From assembly GCF_003943515.1 (NCBI RefSeq), contig NZ_RJPT01000001.1, forward strand, positions 1-64,000: a DNA stretch of 64,000 bases. The letters are read 5' to 3'. Position numbers and translations under genes: made by a program. This DNA is from Streptococcus cristatus (GTDB lineage Bacteria; Bacillota; Bacilli; Lactobacillales; Streptococcaceae). The stretch's first letter is position 1, and every line of letters begins with the position of its first letter. Shown piece after piece: positions 47,861-56,135 of this stretch. The notes under the pieces are model-generated. The model made no database searches. It was not told the origin of the DNA and saw only the letters and a list, made by a program, of their open reading frames with translations.

Positions 47861-47932
47861 CCAGAACTTTGTATTGCTTCCTAGAGTTGGGTAAAACCCA
47901 ACTTTGAGGAACAGTTCATTTCTGGGATTTTT
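47861..47932 (+). terminator. long hairpin after veg, probable terminator
   Basis: A 65-nt imperfect hairpin: outer CCAGAA/TTCTGG, middle TTCCT/AGGAA and inner perfect AGTTGGGT-aaa-ACCCAACT, followed by GATTTTTC. It is longer than the other terminators here. Confidence 0.6.
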
Positions 47933-48040
47933 CTTAACCTAAACATGCTATACTAAGGATGGTTAAGATCAGCCGAATGGTGTATCTGCGAAGGCATGAG
48001 CTAGAGCTTACGAAAGCTCCTACATATAGAGAAAGGGCTG
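47933..48040 (+). promoter_or_regulatory. promoter and leader of the HAD gene
   Basis: TATACT (about 47949-47954) is a likely -10. The 85-nt leader contains GAGCTAGAGC-ttacgaaAGCTC, a small hairpin. No known riboswitch is recognised. Confidence 0.4.
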
Positions 48041-48673
48041 GTGAAAGAATTGATAAGAAATTTAGTTTTTGACTTAGGAAATGTCTTGATTGAATGGAAT
48101 TCTGAAAAAATCTTGACCACTTTCGAACCTGAGAAAGAGCGTCGACAGATTCTTAGACAGGCTATTTTTGATTCGGATGTCTGGCATCAAACAGACAAGG
48201 GAGAGTTGAGCTTGAAAGAAGCCTGTGACGAAGTGCTAGCTCAGCTGGATGACTCCTACCATCCTGCTGTTCAGAATATCTTCTACAATTGGTATGAGGT
48301 TGTGGAGGTTTACAGTGGTTTACAGGAGCAGATTGGCTTATGGGCTAATCAAGGTTATCGCATTTACATCCTGTCAACTACTTGCGAGATTTTTTACCGT
48401 ATTGAAAAAGCTGGTTTGCTGCCCATCTTTCCACTGCTGTCGGGCTATATCCTTTCCTCAGAAGTCGGGGTTGTCAAGCCAGAGCTAGAGATTTATCAAA
48501 AGCTACTAAAAAAGTATAGTCTTGATCCGACAGAGTCAGTCTTTATTGATGACATTCAAGCTAACTTGGATACGGCAGCTGAACTGGGTTTTGAAACCAT
48601 CTTATCCACAAGTGAGCCAGAGAATATCAGGGCTATGGAGTCTTTGTTGGCTGCGAAAGGGAAGTTTGGCTAA
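48041..48673 (+). CDS. HAD-superfamily hydrolase, subfamily IA
   Basis: A 210-residue phosphatase-like protein. It starts with GTG behind AAAGG. Motif I is FDLGNVLIEW (about 10-19), with Gly in place of the second Asp of the usual DxD; motif II is STT, motif III Lys is in VVKPELEIY and motif IV is FIDDI. The missing second Asp makes a phosphatase role less certain, but the DLGNV form is common in this subgroup. The substrate is unknown. Confidence 0.8.
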   Translation: MKELIRNLVFDLGNVLIEWNSEKILTTFEPEKERRQILRQAIFDSDVWHQTDKGELSLKEACDEVLAQLDDSYHPAVQNIFYNWYEVVEVYSGLQEQIGLWANQGYRIYILSTTCEIFYRIEKAGLLPIFPLLSGYILSSEVGVVKPELEIYQKLLKKYSLDPTESVFIDDIQANLDTAAELGFETILSTSEPENIRAMESLLAAKGKFG

Positions 48674-48728
48674 TTGATGATCGTTTGATTCACTTATCGT
48701 TGAAAAGTAGTGAGTCCAAGCTCCAATC

Positions 48729-48757
48729 TTGACATTTGCTGATGATTGCGTTATCAT
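48729..48757 (+). promoter_or_regulatory. thiamine operon promoter
   Basis: TTGACA (48729-48734) and TATCAT (48752-48757) are 17 bp apart, directly upstream of the TPP riboswitch. Confidence 0.8.
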
Positions 48758-48767
48758 AATCCTATAT

Positions 48768-48846
<79 letters not shown>

Positions 48847-48917
48847 TATTTGTAAAGACCTTGTGGTTTTGCTAAAATGGGGAATTATTCACCAATCTTT
48901 AGTTTACTGATGCATGC

Positions 48918-48949
48918 AACACCTTTTCCATATTGGAAAAGGTGTTTTT
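48918..48949 (+). terminator. TPP riboswitch expression platform terminator
   Basis: AACACCTTTTCCA and TGGAAAAGGTGTT form a 13-bp stem with a 3-nt loop, followed by five Ts. It lies about 70 nt after the aptamer and 130 nt before the first gene, so transcription attenuation is the likely mechanism. Confidence 0.88.
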
Positions 48950-49082
48950 GTATGGAAAGCAAGGTGTTTATAAAGGGAGCTCGCTGTCTTTTTGATTAAA
49001 AACCAAGTTATTTTCTTGTGAATTTTAATCCTATCTGCATACATTATTCTCAGATGAAGCATGAAAGTAAGGAGGTGAAGAG

Positions 49083-49373
49083 ATGAGAGCCAGTATCGCT
49101 TTACAAATTCTTCCTTTGTCACATGATGTGAATCGTTTGGCAGTCATAGAGGAAGTAATTGAATTTTTGCAAAAACAGCCAGTGAAGATGGTCGTGACGC
49201 CTTTTGAGACCGTTCTAGAAGGGGAATGGGAGACCTTATTTCCTATTCTGCAGCAGGCGATTGAGCTTGCAGGCACTCAGGCAGACAATGTCTTTGCTAA
49301 TGTGAAAATAAATTATGGAAAGATTTTAAGTATTGATGAAAAACTTGAAAAATATCCTGCGACAGCAGATTAG
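49083..49373 (+). CDS. Thiamine-binding protein, MTH1187/DUF77 (YkoF-like) family
   Basis: A 96-residue ferredoxin-like-fold protein ('MRASIALQILPL', 'VTPFETVLEGEWE'). Members bind thiamine or its hydroxymethylpyrimidine part in the cytoplasm. It has a strong AAGGAGGTGAAG site and is the first gene behind the TPP riboswitch, which supports a vitamin B1 role. Its end overlaps thiX by 38 bp. Confidence 0.85.
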   Translation: MRASIALQILPLSHDVNRLAVIEEVIEFLQKQPVKMVVTPFETVLEGEWETLFPILQQAIELAGTQADNVFANVKINYGKILSIDEKLEKYPATAD

Positions 49374-50088
49374 CCTTTTTGGTATGCTGGGAATTCTTGT
49401 CATCTGGCAGGTCATGGGCTGGCTCAAGCTCTTACCCAAGTTTATCCTTCCGACACCTCTGGAAATCGGTCAGGCCTTTATCAGAGATGCAGGCTTTCTA
49501 GCAGGTCATAGTTGGGCGACCTTAAAAGTAGCCTTGCTGGGTTTAGTCTTGGGTGTCATCTTGGCCTGTATACTAGCTGTGCTCATGGACAGCATGAGCT
49601 GGCTCAATGATTTGATTTACCCAATGATGGTCGTGGTCCAGACGATTCCGACCATTGCTTTGGCGCCAATTCTGGTTCTCTGGCTGGGTTATGGGATTTT
49701 GCCTAAGATTGTGCTGATTATTTTGACGACGACTTTTCCGATTATCGTCAGTATTCTGGATGGTTTTCGGCATTGTGACCAGGATACTCTAACTCTCTTT
49801 GAGCTTATGCAGGCCAATCGCTGGCAGATTCTCTGGCATTTTAAGATTCCAGCTAGTTTGCCTTATTTCTATGCGGGCTTGCGCGTCAGTGTTTCCTATG
49901 CCTTTATCACGACCGTGGTTTCTGAATGGCTGGGCGGTTTCGAAGGCTTGGGTGTTTATATGATTCAGTCCAAGAAACTTTTCCAGTACGATACTATGTT
50001 TGCTATTATCATATTGGTTTCGGTTATCAGTCTTCTGGGGATGAAGCTGGTGGCTGTCAGTGAAAAATATGTCATTAAGTGGAAATAG
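49336..50088 (+). CDS. thiX: Thiamine-precursor ABC transporter permease
   Basis: A 250-residue BPD-type permease with six predicted helices and the coupling EAA-like loop around 'LFELMQANRWQILWHFKIPASLPYF'. The ATG at 49336 is preferred; a TTG three bases earlier is also in frame. It works with the next two genes and is controlled by the upstream TPP riboswitch. Confidence 0.87.
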   Translation: MKNLKNILRQQISLFGMLGILVIWQVMGWLKLLPKFILPTPLEIGQAFIRDAGFLAGHSWATLKVALLGLVLGVILACILAVLMDSMSWLNDLIYPMMVVVQTIPTIALAPILVLWLGYGILPKIVLIILTTTFPIIVSILDGFRHCDQDTLTLFELMQANRWQILWHFKIPASLPYFYAGLRVSVSYAFITTVVSEWLGGFEGLGVYMIQSKKLFQYDTMFAIIILVSVISLLGMKLVAVSEKYVIKWK

Positions 50089-50131
50089 GAGCTCAGCTCT
50101 GCTATTTCCAAAGAAAGAAAAGAGGATTATA

Positions 50132-51130
50132 ATGAAAAAAACTTATAAAGTGTTCTTGGCAAGTTTGGCTGCCGTGTCAATCTTTGGCCTAGCGGCTTGT
50201 GGTAAGTCAGGCTCAGAGTCTGCTAGTAAGGATAAAAAGATTGATTTTATTCTAGACTGGTCACCAAACACCAACCATACTGGCCTTTATGTAGCTCAGG
50301 AAAAGGGCTACTTTAAGGAAGCAGGTGTGGATGTGGATATCAAGTTACCGCCTGAAGATAGCAGTTCGGATTTGATTATCAACGGCAAGGCACCTTTTGG
50401 TATCTATTTCCAGGACTCCATGGCTAAAAAACTGGATAAGGGTGCAGAAATCACGGCTGTTGCAGCCATTGTAGAGCATAATACTTCGGGCATTATTTCC
50501 AAAAAATCTGCAGGGATTACAAGTCCTAAGGATCTGGCCGGGAAGAAATACGGTACTTGGAATGATCCAGTGGAGCTGGGTATGCTGAAAACTTTGGTAG
50601 AAAGCCAAGGTAGCAAGTTTGATGATGTAGAGAAGGTTCCAAATAACGATTCCAACTCAATTACGCCGATTGAAAATGGCTTGTTTGATGCAGCATGGAT
50701 TTATCATGGCTGGGACGGTATCATGGCTCAAACTCAGGGCATGGACACAAATTTCTTTTACATGAAGGACTATGTCAAGGAGTTTGACTATTACTCTCCA
50801 GTGATCATTGCCAATAATGACTATCTGAAGAAGAATCCAGACGAGGCGAAAAAGGTTTTACAGGCCATCAAGAAGGGCTACCAATATGCTATGGAGCACC
50901 CTGAAGAAGCAGCGGATATTTTAATCAAGCATGCGCCAGAGCTGAAGAACAAACGAGACTTTGTCTTGGCTTCCCAAAAATATCTGTCTGAGCAATATGC
51001 ATCGGATAAGGACAAGTGGGGTCAGTTTGAGGCTAGCCGCTGGAATGCCTTTTACAAATGGACCAAGGATAAGGGCATCGTGAACAATGACTTGAGTGAC
51101 AAGGGATTCAGCAACGATTATATAAAATAA
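50132..51130 (+). CDS. thiY: Thiamine-precursor ABC transporter substrate-binding lipoprotein
   Basis: A 332-residue NMT1/THI5-like binding protein. It has a lipobox FGLAAC near residue 22, then 'IDFILDWSPNTNHTGLYVAQEKGYF', the family signature. Homologues bind pyrimidine precursors such as HMP or formylaminopyrimidine. The start at 50132 has AGAGGA and gives a proper signal peptide; the frame is open 72 bp upstream inside thiX. Confidence 0.88.
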   Translation: MKKTYKVFLASLAAVSIFGLAACGKSGSESASKDKKIDFILDWSPNTNHTGLYVAQEKGYFKEAGVDVDIKLPPEDSSSDLIINGKAPFGIYFQDSMAKKLDKGAEITAVAAIVEHNTSGIISKKSAGITSPKDLAGKKYGTWNDPVELGMLKTLVESQGSKFDDVEKVPNNDSNSITPIENGLFDAAWIYHGWDGIMAQTQGMDTNFFYMKDYVKEFDYYSPVIIANNDYLKKNPDEAKKVLQAIKKGYQYAMEHPEEAADILIKHAPELKNKRDFVLASQKYLSEQYASDKDKWGQFEASRWNAFYKWTKDKGIVNNDLSDKGFSNDYIK

Positions 51131-51852
51131 TGACAGAAATTAAACTTGAAAATGTAAGCTACGCTTATGATGAGCAGCAGATTTTGAAAGATATCAGCCT
51201 AGAGGTAGAAGCAGGTCAGGTGGTGGCGATTTTGGGTCCTAGTGGCGTTGGGAAATCGACTCTCTTTAATCTGATTGCTGGGATTTTGGAGGTCCAGTCG
51301 GGCAGGATTATCCTAGACGGGCAGGAAAATCCTAAGGGGCGGGTGAGCTATATGCTGCAGAAGGACTTGCTGCTGGAGCACAAGACGGTGTTGGGCAATG
51401 TCATCTTGCCCCTGCTAATCCGAAAGGTATCCAAAAAGGAAGCGACGGAGCAGGCAAGTCAGATTTTGAAGGAGTTCGGGCTCTTTGATGTGGCAGACAA
51501 GTATCCACATGAGCTGAGCGGGGGAATGCGGCAGCGCGTGGCCCTGCTAAGGACCTATATGTTCGGGCACAAGCTATTTCTTCTGGACGAGGCCTTTAGT
51601 GCCTTGGATGAGCTGACCAAGATGGAGCTACACGCTTGGTATCTGGACATTCACCGTAAGTTGGGCTTGACGACTCTTCTCATTACTCATAGCATCGAGG
51701 AGGCTCTGGCTCTCAGCGACCGTATCTATATTCTGAAAAATCGGCCTGGGCAAATCGTAGCAGATCTCCAGCTGACTTGGTCAGACAGTGAGGCTAAGGA
51801 ACTACAAAAGCTGCGATACAAGCAGGAGATTTTGAAGCTTTTGGGGCTATAA
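51130..51852 (+). CDS. thiZ: Thiamine-precursor ABC transporter ATPase
   Basis: A 240-residue ATPase with Walker A GPSGVGKST (about 36-44), signature LSGGMRQRVAL and Walker B LFLLDEAFSALDE. The start overlaps the thiY stop by one base. It completes the riboswitch-controlled operon. Confidence 0.9.
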   Translation: MTEIKLENVSYAYDEQQILKDISLEVEAGQVVAILGPSGVGKSTLFNLIAGILEVQSGRIILDGQENPKGRVSYMLQKDLLLEHKTVLGNVILPLLIRKVSKKEATEQASQILKEFGLFDVADKYPHELSGGMRQRVALLRTYMFGHKLFLLDEAFSALDELTKMELHAWYLDIHRKLGLTTLLITHSIEEALALSDRIYILKNRPGQIVADLQLTWSDSEAKELQKLRYKQEILKLLGL

Positions 51853-51888
51853 GTTGCCTTGTTTTCTAAAAATGACTTGAATCAAGCC

Positions 51889-51917
51889 TCTGGGCTTGAT
51901 TTTTTTGTAGGAGTCCC
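51889..51917 (+). terminator. thi operon terminator
   Basis: ATCAAGCC and GGCTTGAT form a stem with loop TCTG-type bases, followed by seven Ts. Confidence 0.88.
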
Positions 51918-51947
51918 TTTACTTTTGACTTTATTCATGGTACAATA

Positions 51948-52107
51948 GCCTTTGTGTGAAATAGCAGCAGGAAAGCATGGAGCTCGTCAACAGAACATCA
52001 GCTATAAAAGTAGCCTTAGCTGTTTGGGCGAAAATGTTCTGCACGAATCAGGGCTTTCTAAGTGACTATTTCCACCGAAATATTTTTATTTTTAGGAGGA
52101 CATTCAC
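51948..52107 (+). promoter_or_regulatory. rpsD promoter and long leader
   Basis: An extended -10 TGGTACAAT (TACAAT 51951-51956) is followed by a leader of about 145 nt containing complementary segments (CAGAACATC near 51991 and GATTCGTGCAGAACATT-type on the opposite side, 52035). Such leaders bind S4 for autoregulation in Bacillus; equivalent control here is inference. Confidence 0.5.
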
Positions 52108-52719
52108 ATGTCACGTTATACAGGACCATCTTGGAAACAAGCTCGTCGCCTTGGCCTTTCACTTACAGGTACAGGTAAAGAATTGGCACGTCGTAACTAC
52201 GTACCAGGACAACACGGACCAAACAACCGTTCTAAATTGTCAGAATACGGTTTGCAATTGGCTGAAAAACAAAAACTTCGTTTCACTTACGGTGTAGGTG
52301 AAAAACAATTCCGTAACTTGTTCGTACAAGCTACAAAAATCAAAGGTGGAATCCTTGGTTTCAACTTCATGCTTCTTTTGGAACGTCGTTTGGATAACGT
52401 TGTTTACCGTCTTGGTCTTGCGACTACTCGTCGTCAAGCTCGTCAATTCGTAAACCACGGTCACATCCTTGTTGACGGAAAACGCGTTGATATTCCATCA
52501 TACCGCGTAACTCCAGGTCAAGTGATCTCAGTTCGCGAAAAATCATTGAAAGTTCCTGCAATCCTTGAAGCGGTAGAAGCTACTCTTGGACGTCCAGCAT
52601 TCGTATCATTCGACGCTGAAAAATTGGAAGGTTCATTGACTCGCTTGCCAGAACGCGACGAAATCAACCCAGAAATCAACGAAGCACTTGTCGTTGAATT
52701 CTACAACAAAATGCTTTAA
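52108..52719 (+). CDS. rpsD: 30S ribosomal protein S4
   Basis: The 203-residue primary 16S-binding protein begins [19 protein letters not shown] and has an S4 domain at about 93-155 ('[20 protein letters not shown]'). Codon use is strongly biased (CGT, GGT, TAC), unlike the neighbours, as expected for high expression. It has an AGGAGGACA site. Confidence 0.98.
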   Translation: MSRYTGPSWKQARRLGLSLTGTGKELARRNYVPGQHGPNNRSKLSEYGLQLAEKQKLRFTYGVGEKQFRNLFVQATKIKGGILGFNFMLLLERRLDNVVYRLGLATTRRQARQFVNHGHILVDGKRVDIPSYRVTPGQVISVREKSLKVPAILEAVEATLGRPAFVSFDAEKLEGSLTRLPERDEINPEINEALVVEFYNKML

Positions 52720-52739
52720 TTTCTATTGGAAATTTATTC

Positions 52740-52766
52740 AGAAGCCGTTTTCGGCTTCTTTTTTAT
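52740..52766 (+). terminator. rpsD terminator
   Basis: AGAAGCC-gttttc-GGCTTCT is followed by six Ts. Confidence 0.92.
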
Positions 52767-52775
52767 TCGATTAAT

Positions 52776-52812
52776 AAAAAGAGGCTGGGATATCTTGTCC
52801 CAGTCTTTATTA
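52776..52812 (-). terminator. tetR gene terminator
   Basis: GACTGGGACA-type and TCCCAGCC segments pair on the minus strand (GGCTGGGA with TCCCAGTC) and are followed by CTCTTTTTATT. Confidence 0.75.
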
Positions 52813-52823
52813 GTTCTTGGGTT

Positions 52824-53354
52824 TTATAGCATCTTTAAAAGAAGATTAGCCATTTGTTCAGGGCTTTCCTTACTGCCTCGGGCGATCCACATTTGGTAGA
52901 CGCCAAAGAAGGCATTAACGAGGTAGACGATGCCGTATTCCTTTTCGATTTGATTGAAAGCTTTATTGCGAAACCGTTCCTGTAGGATTTGGGAAAGTAA
53001 GGATTGGAGCTTATGGCGTAGGAAATTTTGGATTTCCCTGGTGCCATTTTCCGTCAAGAGGGCAGCCAGAAGAGGCTCTTGGGTCAGGAACTGAAAGACC
53101 TCTGTGATAGCGACTGCGACATCTTCACGATTGTGCTCAAAGATGTATTCTAGTTGATGAAAGAGCCCTTGCTGATAGCGCTCAATCATATCATATTTAT
53201 CCTTGTAGTGCGTATAAAAGCTACTGCGACTGATACCAGCAGCTCGGGCCAATTCGACTGTTGTGATGTGGTCAAAAGACTCTTTCTGCAATAATTCAAC
53301 CATGGCCTTCTCAATGATGGCCTTGGTTTTTTTACGTTTATTACTTTCTGTCAT
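52824..53354 (-). CDS. TetR-family transcriptional regulator
   Basis: A 176-residue regulator with an N-terminal HTH ('FDHITTVELARAAGISRSSFYTHYKDKYDMIERY', about 25-60) and a C-terminal TetR_C-type domain. The start at 53354 has an AAGGAAAG site; an open frame extends 51 bp upstream through the promoter. It is divergent from yhgE and probably represses it; a duplicated 20-bp motif lies between them. Confidence 0.88.
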   Translation of the reverse strand: MTESNKRKKTKAIIEKAMVELLQKESFDHITTVELARAAGISRSSFYTHYKDKYDMIERYQQGLFHQLEYIFEHNREDVAVAITEVFQFLTQEPLLAALLTENGTREIQNFLRHKLQSLLSQILQERFRNKAFNQIEKEYGIVYLVNAFFGVYQMWIARGSKESPEQMANLLLKML

Positions 53355-53388
53355 TTTAATCTTTCCTTTATGATTGAATTGTACAAAA

Positions 53389-53485
53389 TTAGACAAGGTG
53401 TACAAAAACAGAATTTTCTGCTTGCCTTAATTTTTTTATTGTGTATAATCTATTATATCAAATTTTTAGACAATGTGTATAAAAA
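53389..53485. promoter_or_regulatory. tetR-yhgE divergent promoter with duplicated operator-like repeat
   Basis: A 20-bp motif starting TTAGACAAGGTGTAC occurs at 53389-53408 and again, with two changes, at 53466-53485. Between them lies the yhgE promoter: TTGCCT (53422-53427), 16 bp, TATAAT (53444-53449). The first copy overlaps the probable tetR promoter (minus-strand TACAAT at 53383-53378); the second lies just downstream of the yhgE transcription start. Confidence 0.7.
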
Positions 53486-53495
53486 AGGAGAAGAG

Positions 53496-55895
53496 ATGTT
53501 CAAAGAATGGAAAGCGATCTTCAAAAAACCAAAGATTATTGTAGTCATGCTGGGGGTTGCCTTAATTCCAGCCTTGTATAATGTGATTTTTTTGAGCTCT
53601 ATGTGGGATCCATATGGCAAACTTTCTGATTTGCCAGTAGCGGTGGTCAATCAGGACCAGAAGGCAAGCTTATATGGAAAAGACTTGTCCATTGGTTCAG
53701 ATATGGTTCAAGATATGAAGAAAAATGCAGCGATGGATTTTCATTTTGTGGATAAGGATCAGGCAGAGAAGGGACTGGAAAAGGGCGACTATTACATGGT
53801 GGTGACTCTACCCAAGGATCTATCAGCCAATGCGGCTAGTATCTTGAGCAATCAGCCCAAGCAGGTCACGATTCACTATCAAACATCCAGTGGGCATAGT
53901 TTTATCGCTAGTAAAATGAGTGATTCTGCCATGACTTCGATGAAGCAATCGGTCAGTCAGAAGATCACGAACAGCTATGTGACCAGCCTTTTTGCGAGTA
54001 TGGATAAGCTAAAAGGTGGACTTAGCACGGCTGCAGATGGTACAGCTAAATTGGCCGAAGGCAGTCAGGAATTGGCAAATGGCGGCCAAAAGCTCTCTAC
54101 TAACTTGGAAAGCCTAGCTCAGTCCAGCCTCACTTTCTCAGATGGAGCCACAGCGCTGTCAACTGGTCTGGTAGCATACACAAATGGAGTGGCTCAGATC
54201 AATGCTGGCTTGCCGACTTTTACTAGCAAGATGACAGAGTATACAGATGGAGTTGGGCAGCTTTCAGCTGGTGCCAGTCAATTAACCGCTCAGTCACAAA
54301 CTTTACTAAATGGAACCAACCAACTGACGGGCAATTCACAGGAATTAGTCGCTGGTGTGGAGCGACTAAACAGCGGCTTGGCAGAACTGCAATCATCTGT
54401 TAATAGTAGTGTTACTGCTAATCAAGAAAAGGTTGCTCAGTTGACGGCGGGTCTAGATCAGCTCAATACAGCCATTCAGAATGCCACATCGGGAACAAGC
54501 TTGCCAACGGAAACAATTGCGGCTTCTCTCACGACGATTGCGACCAATGCGCAGTCTTTGGCAAGTAGTGCGCAAAGTGATCGGGCGGCAGCCGTGGCTG
54601 CTTTAGAAGGCACAGCTGCTTACCAAAAACTTTCTACCGATGAGCAAGAAGAACTAAAATCAGCTCTAGCAGGTGGTACTGATTTTAGCAGTAGTGCAGC
54701 GGCAACTATTGTACAGGAAGTCCAGACCATCCAGACGAATCTGCAAGGTATGCAAACAGCCAGCAGTCAGGCAAGTCAGCTGTCGGCAGCGGCCAACCAA
54801 GTCCTGCCAGGTGCTTCAGCTATGATTAGTGGTCTCTATGGTGGCTTGGGTCAGGTAAATGAAGCGCTATCCTCTGCCAGCACTGGTTCAGCGACCCTTT
54901 CTCAAGGCATTACGGCTTATACAGGTGGCCTTTCTCAAGTAGCTCAGGGAGTAGCGGCTTATACTACAGGGGTCGACCAGCTTTCTCAAGGAGCGGCTAA
55001 TTTAGCGAGCCATAATGACCAAGTGACTTCAGGAATCGGTCAAATCAGCTCAGGCCTCTCTCAATTACATGATAAATCATCTACTTTGGTCGCAGGGATG
55101 CAAACATTATCTACAGGTGCCACTCAAATGGCAGATGGTTCTCAGCAGTTAGCGACTGGTGGTCTCACCTTGAACAGTGGGCTGGGAAATTTATCAATCG
55201 GCGCTCAGACTCTAAATACAGGGTTGACGGATGCCAAGGGTCAATTGTCCGAGCTTTCAGTGACAGAGGACAATGCGGCTGCCTTGGCTGGTCCTGTCGA
55301 ACTGAAAAAGACAGATAAAGATCAGGTCGGTAAAAATGGTATTGGTATGGCTCCCTACATGATTTCTGTTGCTCTTTTTGTAGCGGCGATTTCTACCAAT
55401 GTTATTTTTGGCACGCTTCCTTCTGGTCAAGTTCCAGCTTCTCGCAAAGCTTGGCTTAAGGCTCGTTTGGAGGTCAATGGCTTGATTTCTGTTTTGGCTG
55501 GCATCTTGGTTTACGGAGCAGTTCATTTGATCGGTCTTAAGGCTAACTACGAATGGATGACGCTGGCCTTGACTGTTTTAGCCAGCATGGCCTTTATGGC
55601 GGTTGTGACGACTCTGGTCACTTGGGATAGTAAGGTTGGGGCCTTTATCTCCTTGATCCTCTTGCTCCTGCAACTGGCTTCCAGCGCTGGTACTTATCCG
55701 CTGCCCCTGACGGCGGAAATCTTCCAAATGCTCAATCCAATCTTGCCGATGAGCTATGCGGTGTCAGGACTGAGGGAAACGATCTCGATGAATGGTCAAA
55801 TCGGTGGCCAACTAGCCTTCTTGACTGCGACTTTACTGTTTTTCATGGTTTTAGGTACAATAGCTTATCGCCCTGATAAGAAGAAAATCATTTAA
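53496..55895 (+). CDS. YhgE/Pip family membrane protein
   Basis: A 799-residue protein. One N-terminal helix (about 15-35) is followed by a very long extracellular region (about 40-610) made of repeating 'GxxQLxxGxxxLxxG'-like coiled-coil segments, then about five helices (620-790) of the ABC2-like membrane part. Lactococcal Pip is a phage receptor; other members take part in secretion. The start at 53496 has AAAGGAGAAG. It is probably controlled by the divergent TetR. Confidence 0.88.
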   Translation: MFKEWKAIFKKPKIIVVMLGVALIPALYNVIFLSSMWDPYGKLSDLPVAVVNQDQKASLYGKDLSIGSDMVQDMKKNAAMDFHFVDKDQAEKGLEKGDYYMVVTLPKDLSANAASILSNQPKQVTIHYQTSSGHSFIASKMSDSAMTSMKQSVSQKITNSYVTSLFASMDKLKGGLSTAADGTAKLAEGSQELANGGQKLSTNLESLAQSSLTFSDGATALSTGLVAYTNGVAQINAGLPTFTSKMTEYTDGVGQLSAGASQLTAQSQTLLNGTNQLTGNSQELVAGVERLNSGLAELQSSVNSSVTANQEKVAQLTAGLDQLNTAIQNATSGTSLPTETIAASLTTIATNAQSLASSAQSDRAAAVAALEGTAAYQKLSTDEQEELKSALAGGTDFSSSAAATIVQEVQTIQTNLQGMQTASSQASQLSAAANQVLPGASAMISGLYGGLGQVNEALSSASTGSATLSQGITAYTGGLSQVAQGVAAYTTGVDQLSQGAANLASHNDQVTSGIGQISSGLSQLHDKSSTLVAGMQTLSTGATQMADGSQQLATGGLTLNSGLGNLSIGAQTLNTGLTDAKGQLSELSVTEDNAAALAGPVELKKTDKDQVGKNGIGMAPYMISVALFVAAISTNVIFGTLPSGQVPASRKAWLKARLEVNGLISVLAGILVYGAVHLIGLKANYEWMTLALTVLASMAFMAVVTTLVTWDSKVGAFISLILLLLQLASSAGTYPLPLTAEIFQMLNPILPMSYAVSGLRETISMNGQIGGQLAFLTATLLFFMVLGTIAYRPDKKKII

Positions 55896-55935
55896 GATAG
55901 AGAAGAGTGCAGATTATTTTCTCTATGAAAGGAAC

Positions 55936-55970
55936 AACTTGGTTTTGTGAACAGAACCAAGTTTTTTGTT
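55936..55970 (+). terminator. yhgE terminator
   Basis: AACTTGGTT and AACCAAGTT with a 10-nt loop are followed by Ts. Its T-tract runs directly into a parS site. Confidence 0.85.
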
Positions 55971-55982
55971 TCACGTGAAACA
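55967..55982. other. parS site downstream of yhgE
   Basis: TGTTTCACGTGAAACA is a perfect parS palindrome and the only one of the four in this window outside a gene. Confidence 0.95.
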
Positions 55983-56057
55983 GTAGAGAATTTTGCTGTG
56001 TAGATTTTCTCCACAAGTCTATGTTATTCAGTATGAAAATAAGAATGTTTTGTTTTC

Positions 56058-56101
56058 TTTAAGTTTTCTTTAGCCTTGCTTTAAGTTTTCATCCGTAAAA
56101 T
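56058..56101 (+). promoter_or_regulatory. VTC operon promoter with three phased TTTAAG-type repeats
   Basis: TTTAAG (56058-56063), TTTAGC (56069-56074) and TTTAAG (56080-56085) are spaced exactly 11 bp. A -10 hexamer TAAAAT (56096-56101) follows 10 bp later. The geometry equals that of CiaR-activated promoters, including htrA in this window. Confidence 0.6.
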
Positions 56102-56135
56102 GGCTCTAGTTACAAGAAAGACAGGGGGAGAATCC

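Noticed and set aside
53370-53495. 42-codon extension of YhgE including a hydrophobic run
   Set aside because: It covers the promoter and both sides of the TetR repeat region; the ATG at 53496 has a strong ribosome site and the YhgE family starts there.
55257-55526. Antisense frame within yhgE
   Set aside because: It lies wholly inside a strongly supported coding region and has no promoter or ribosome site.
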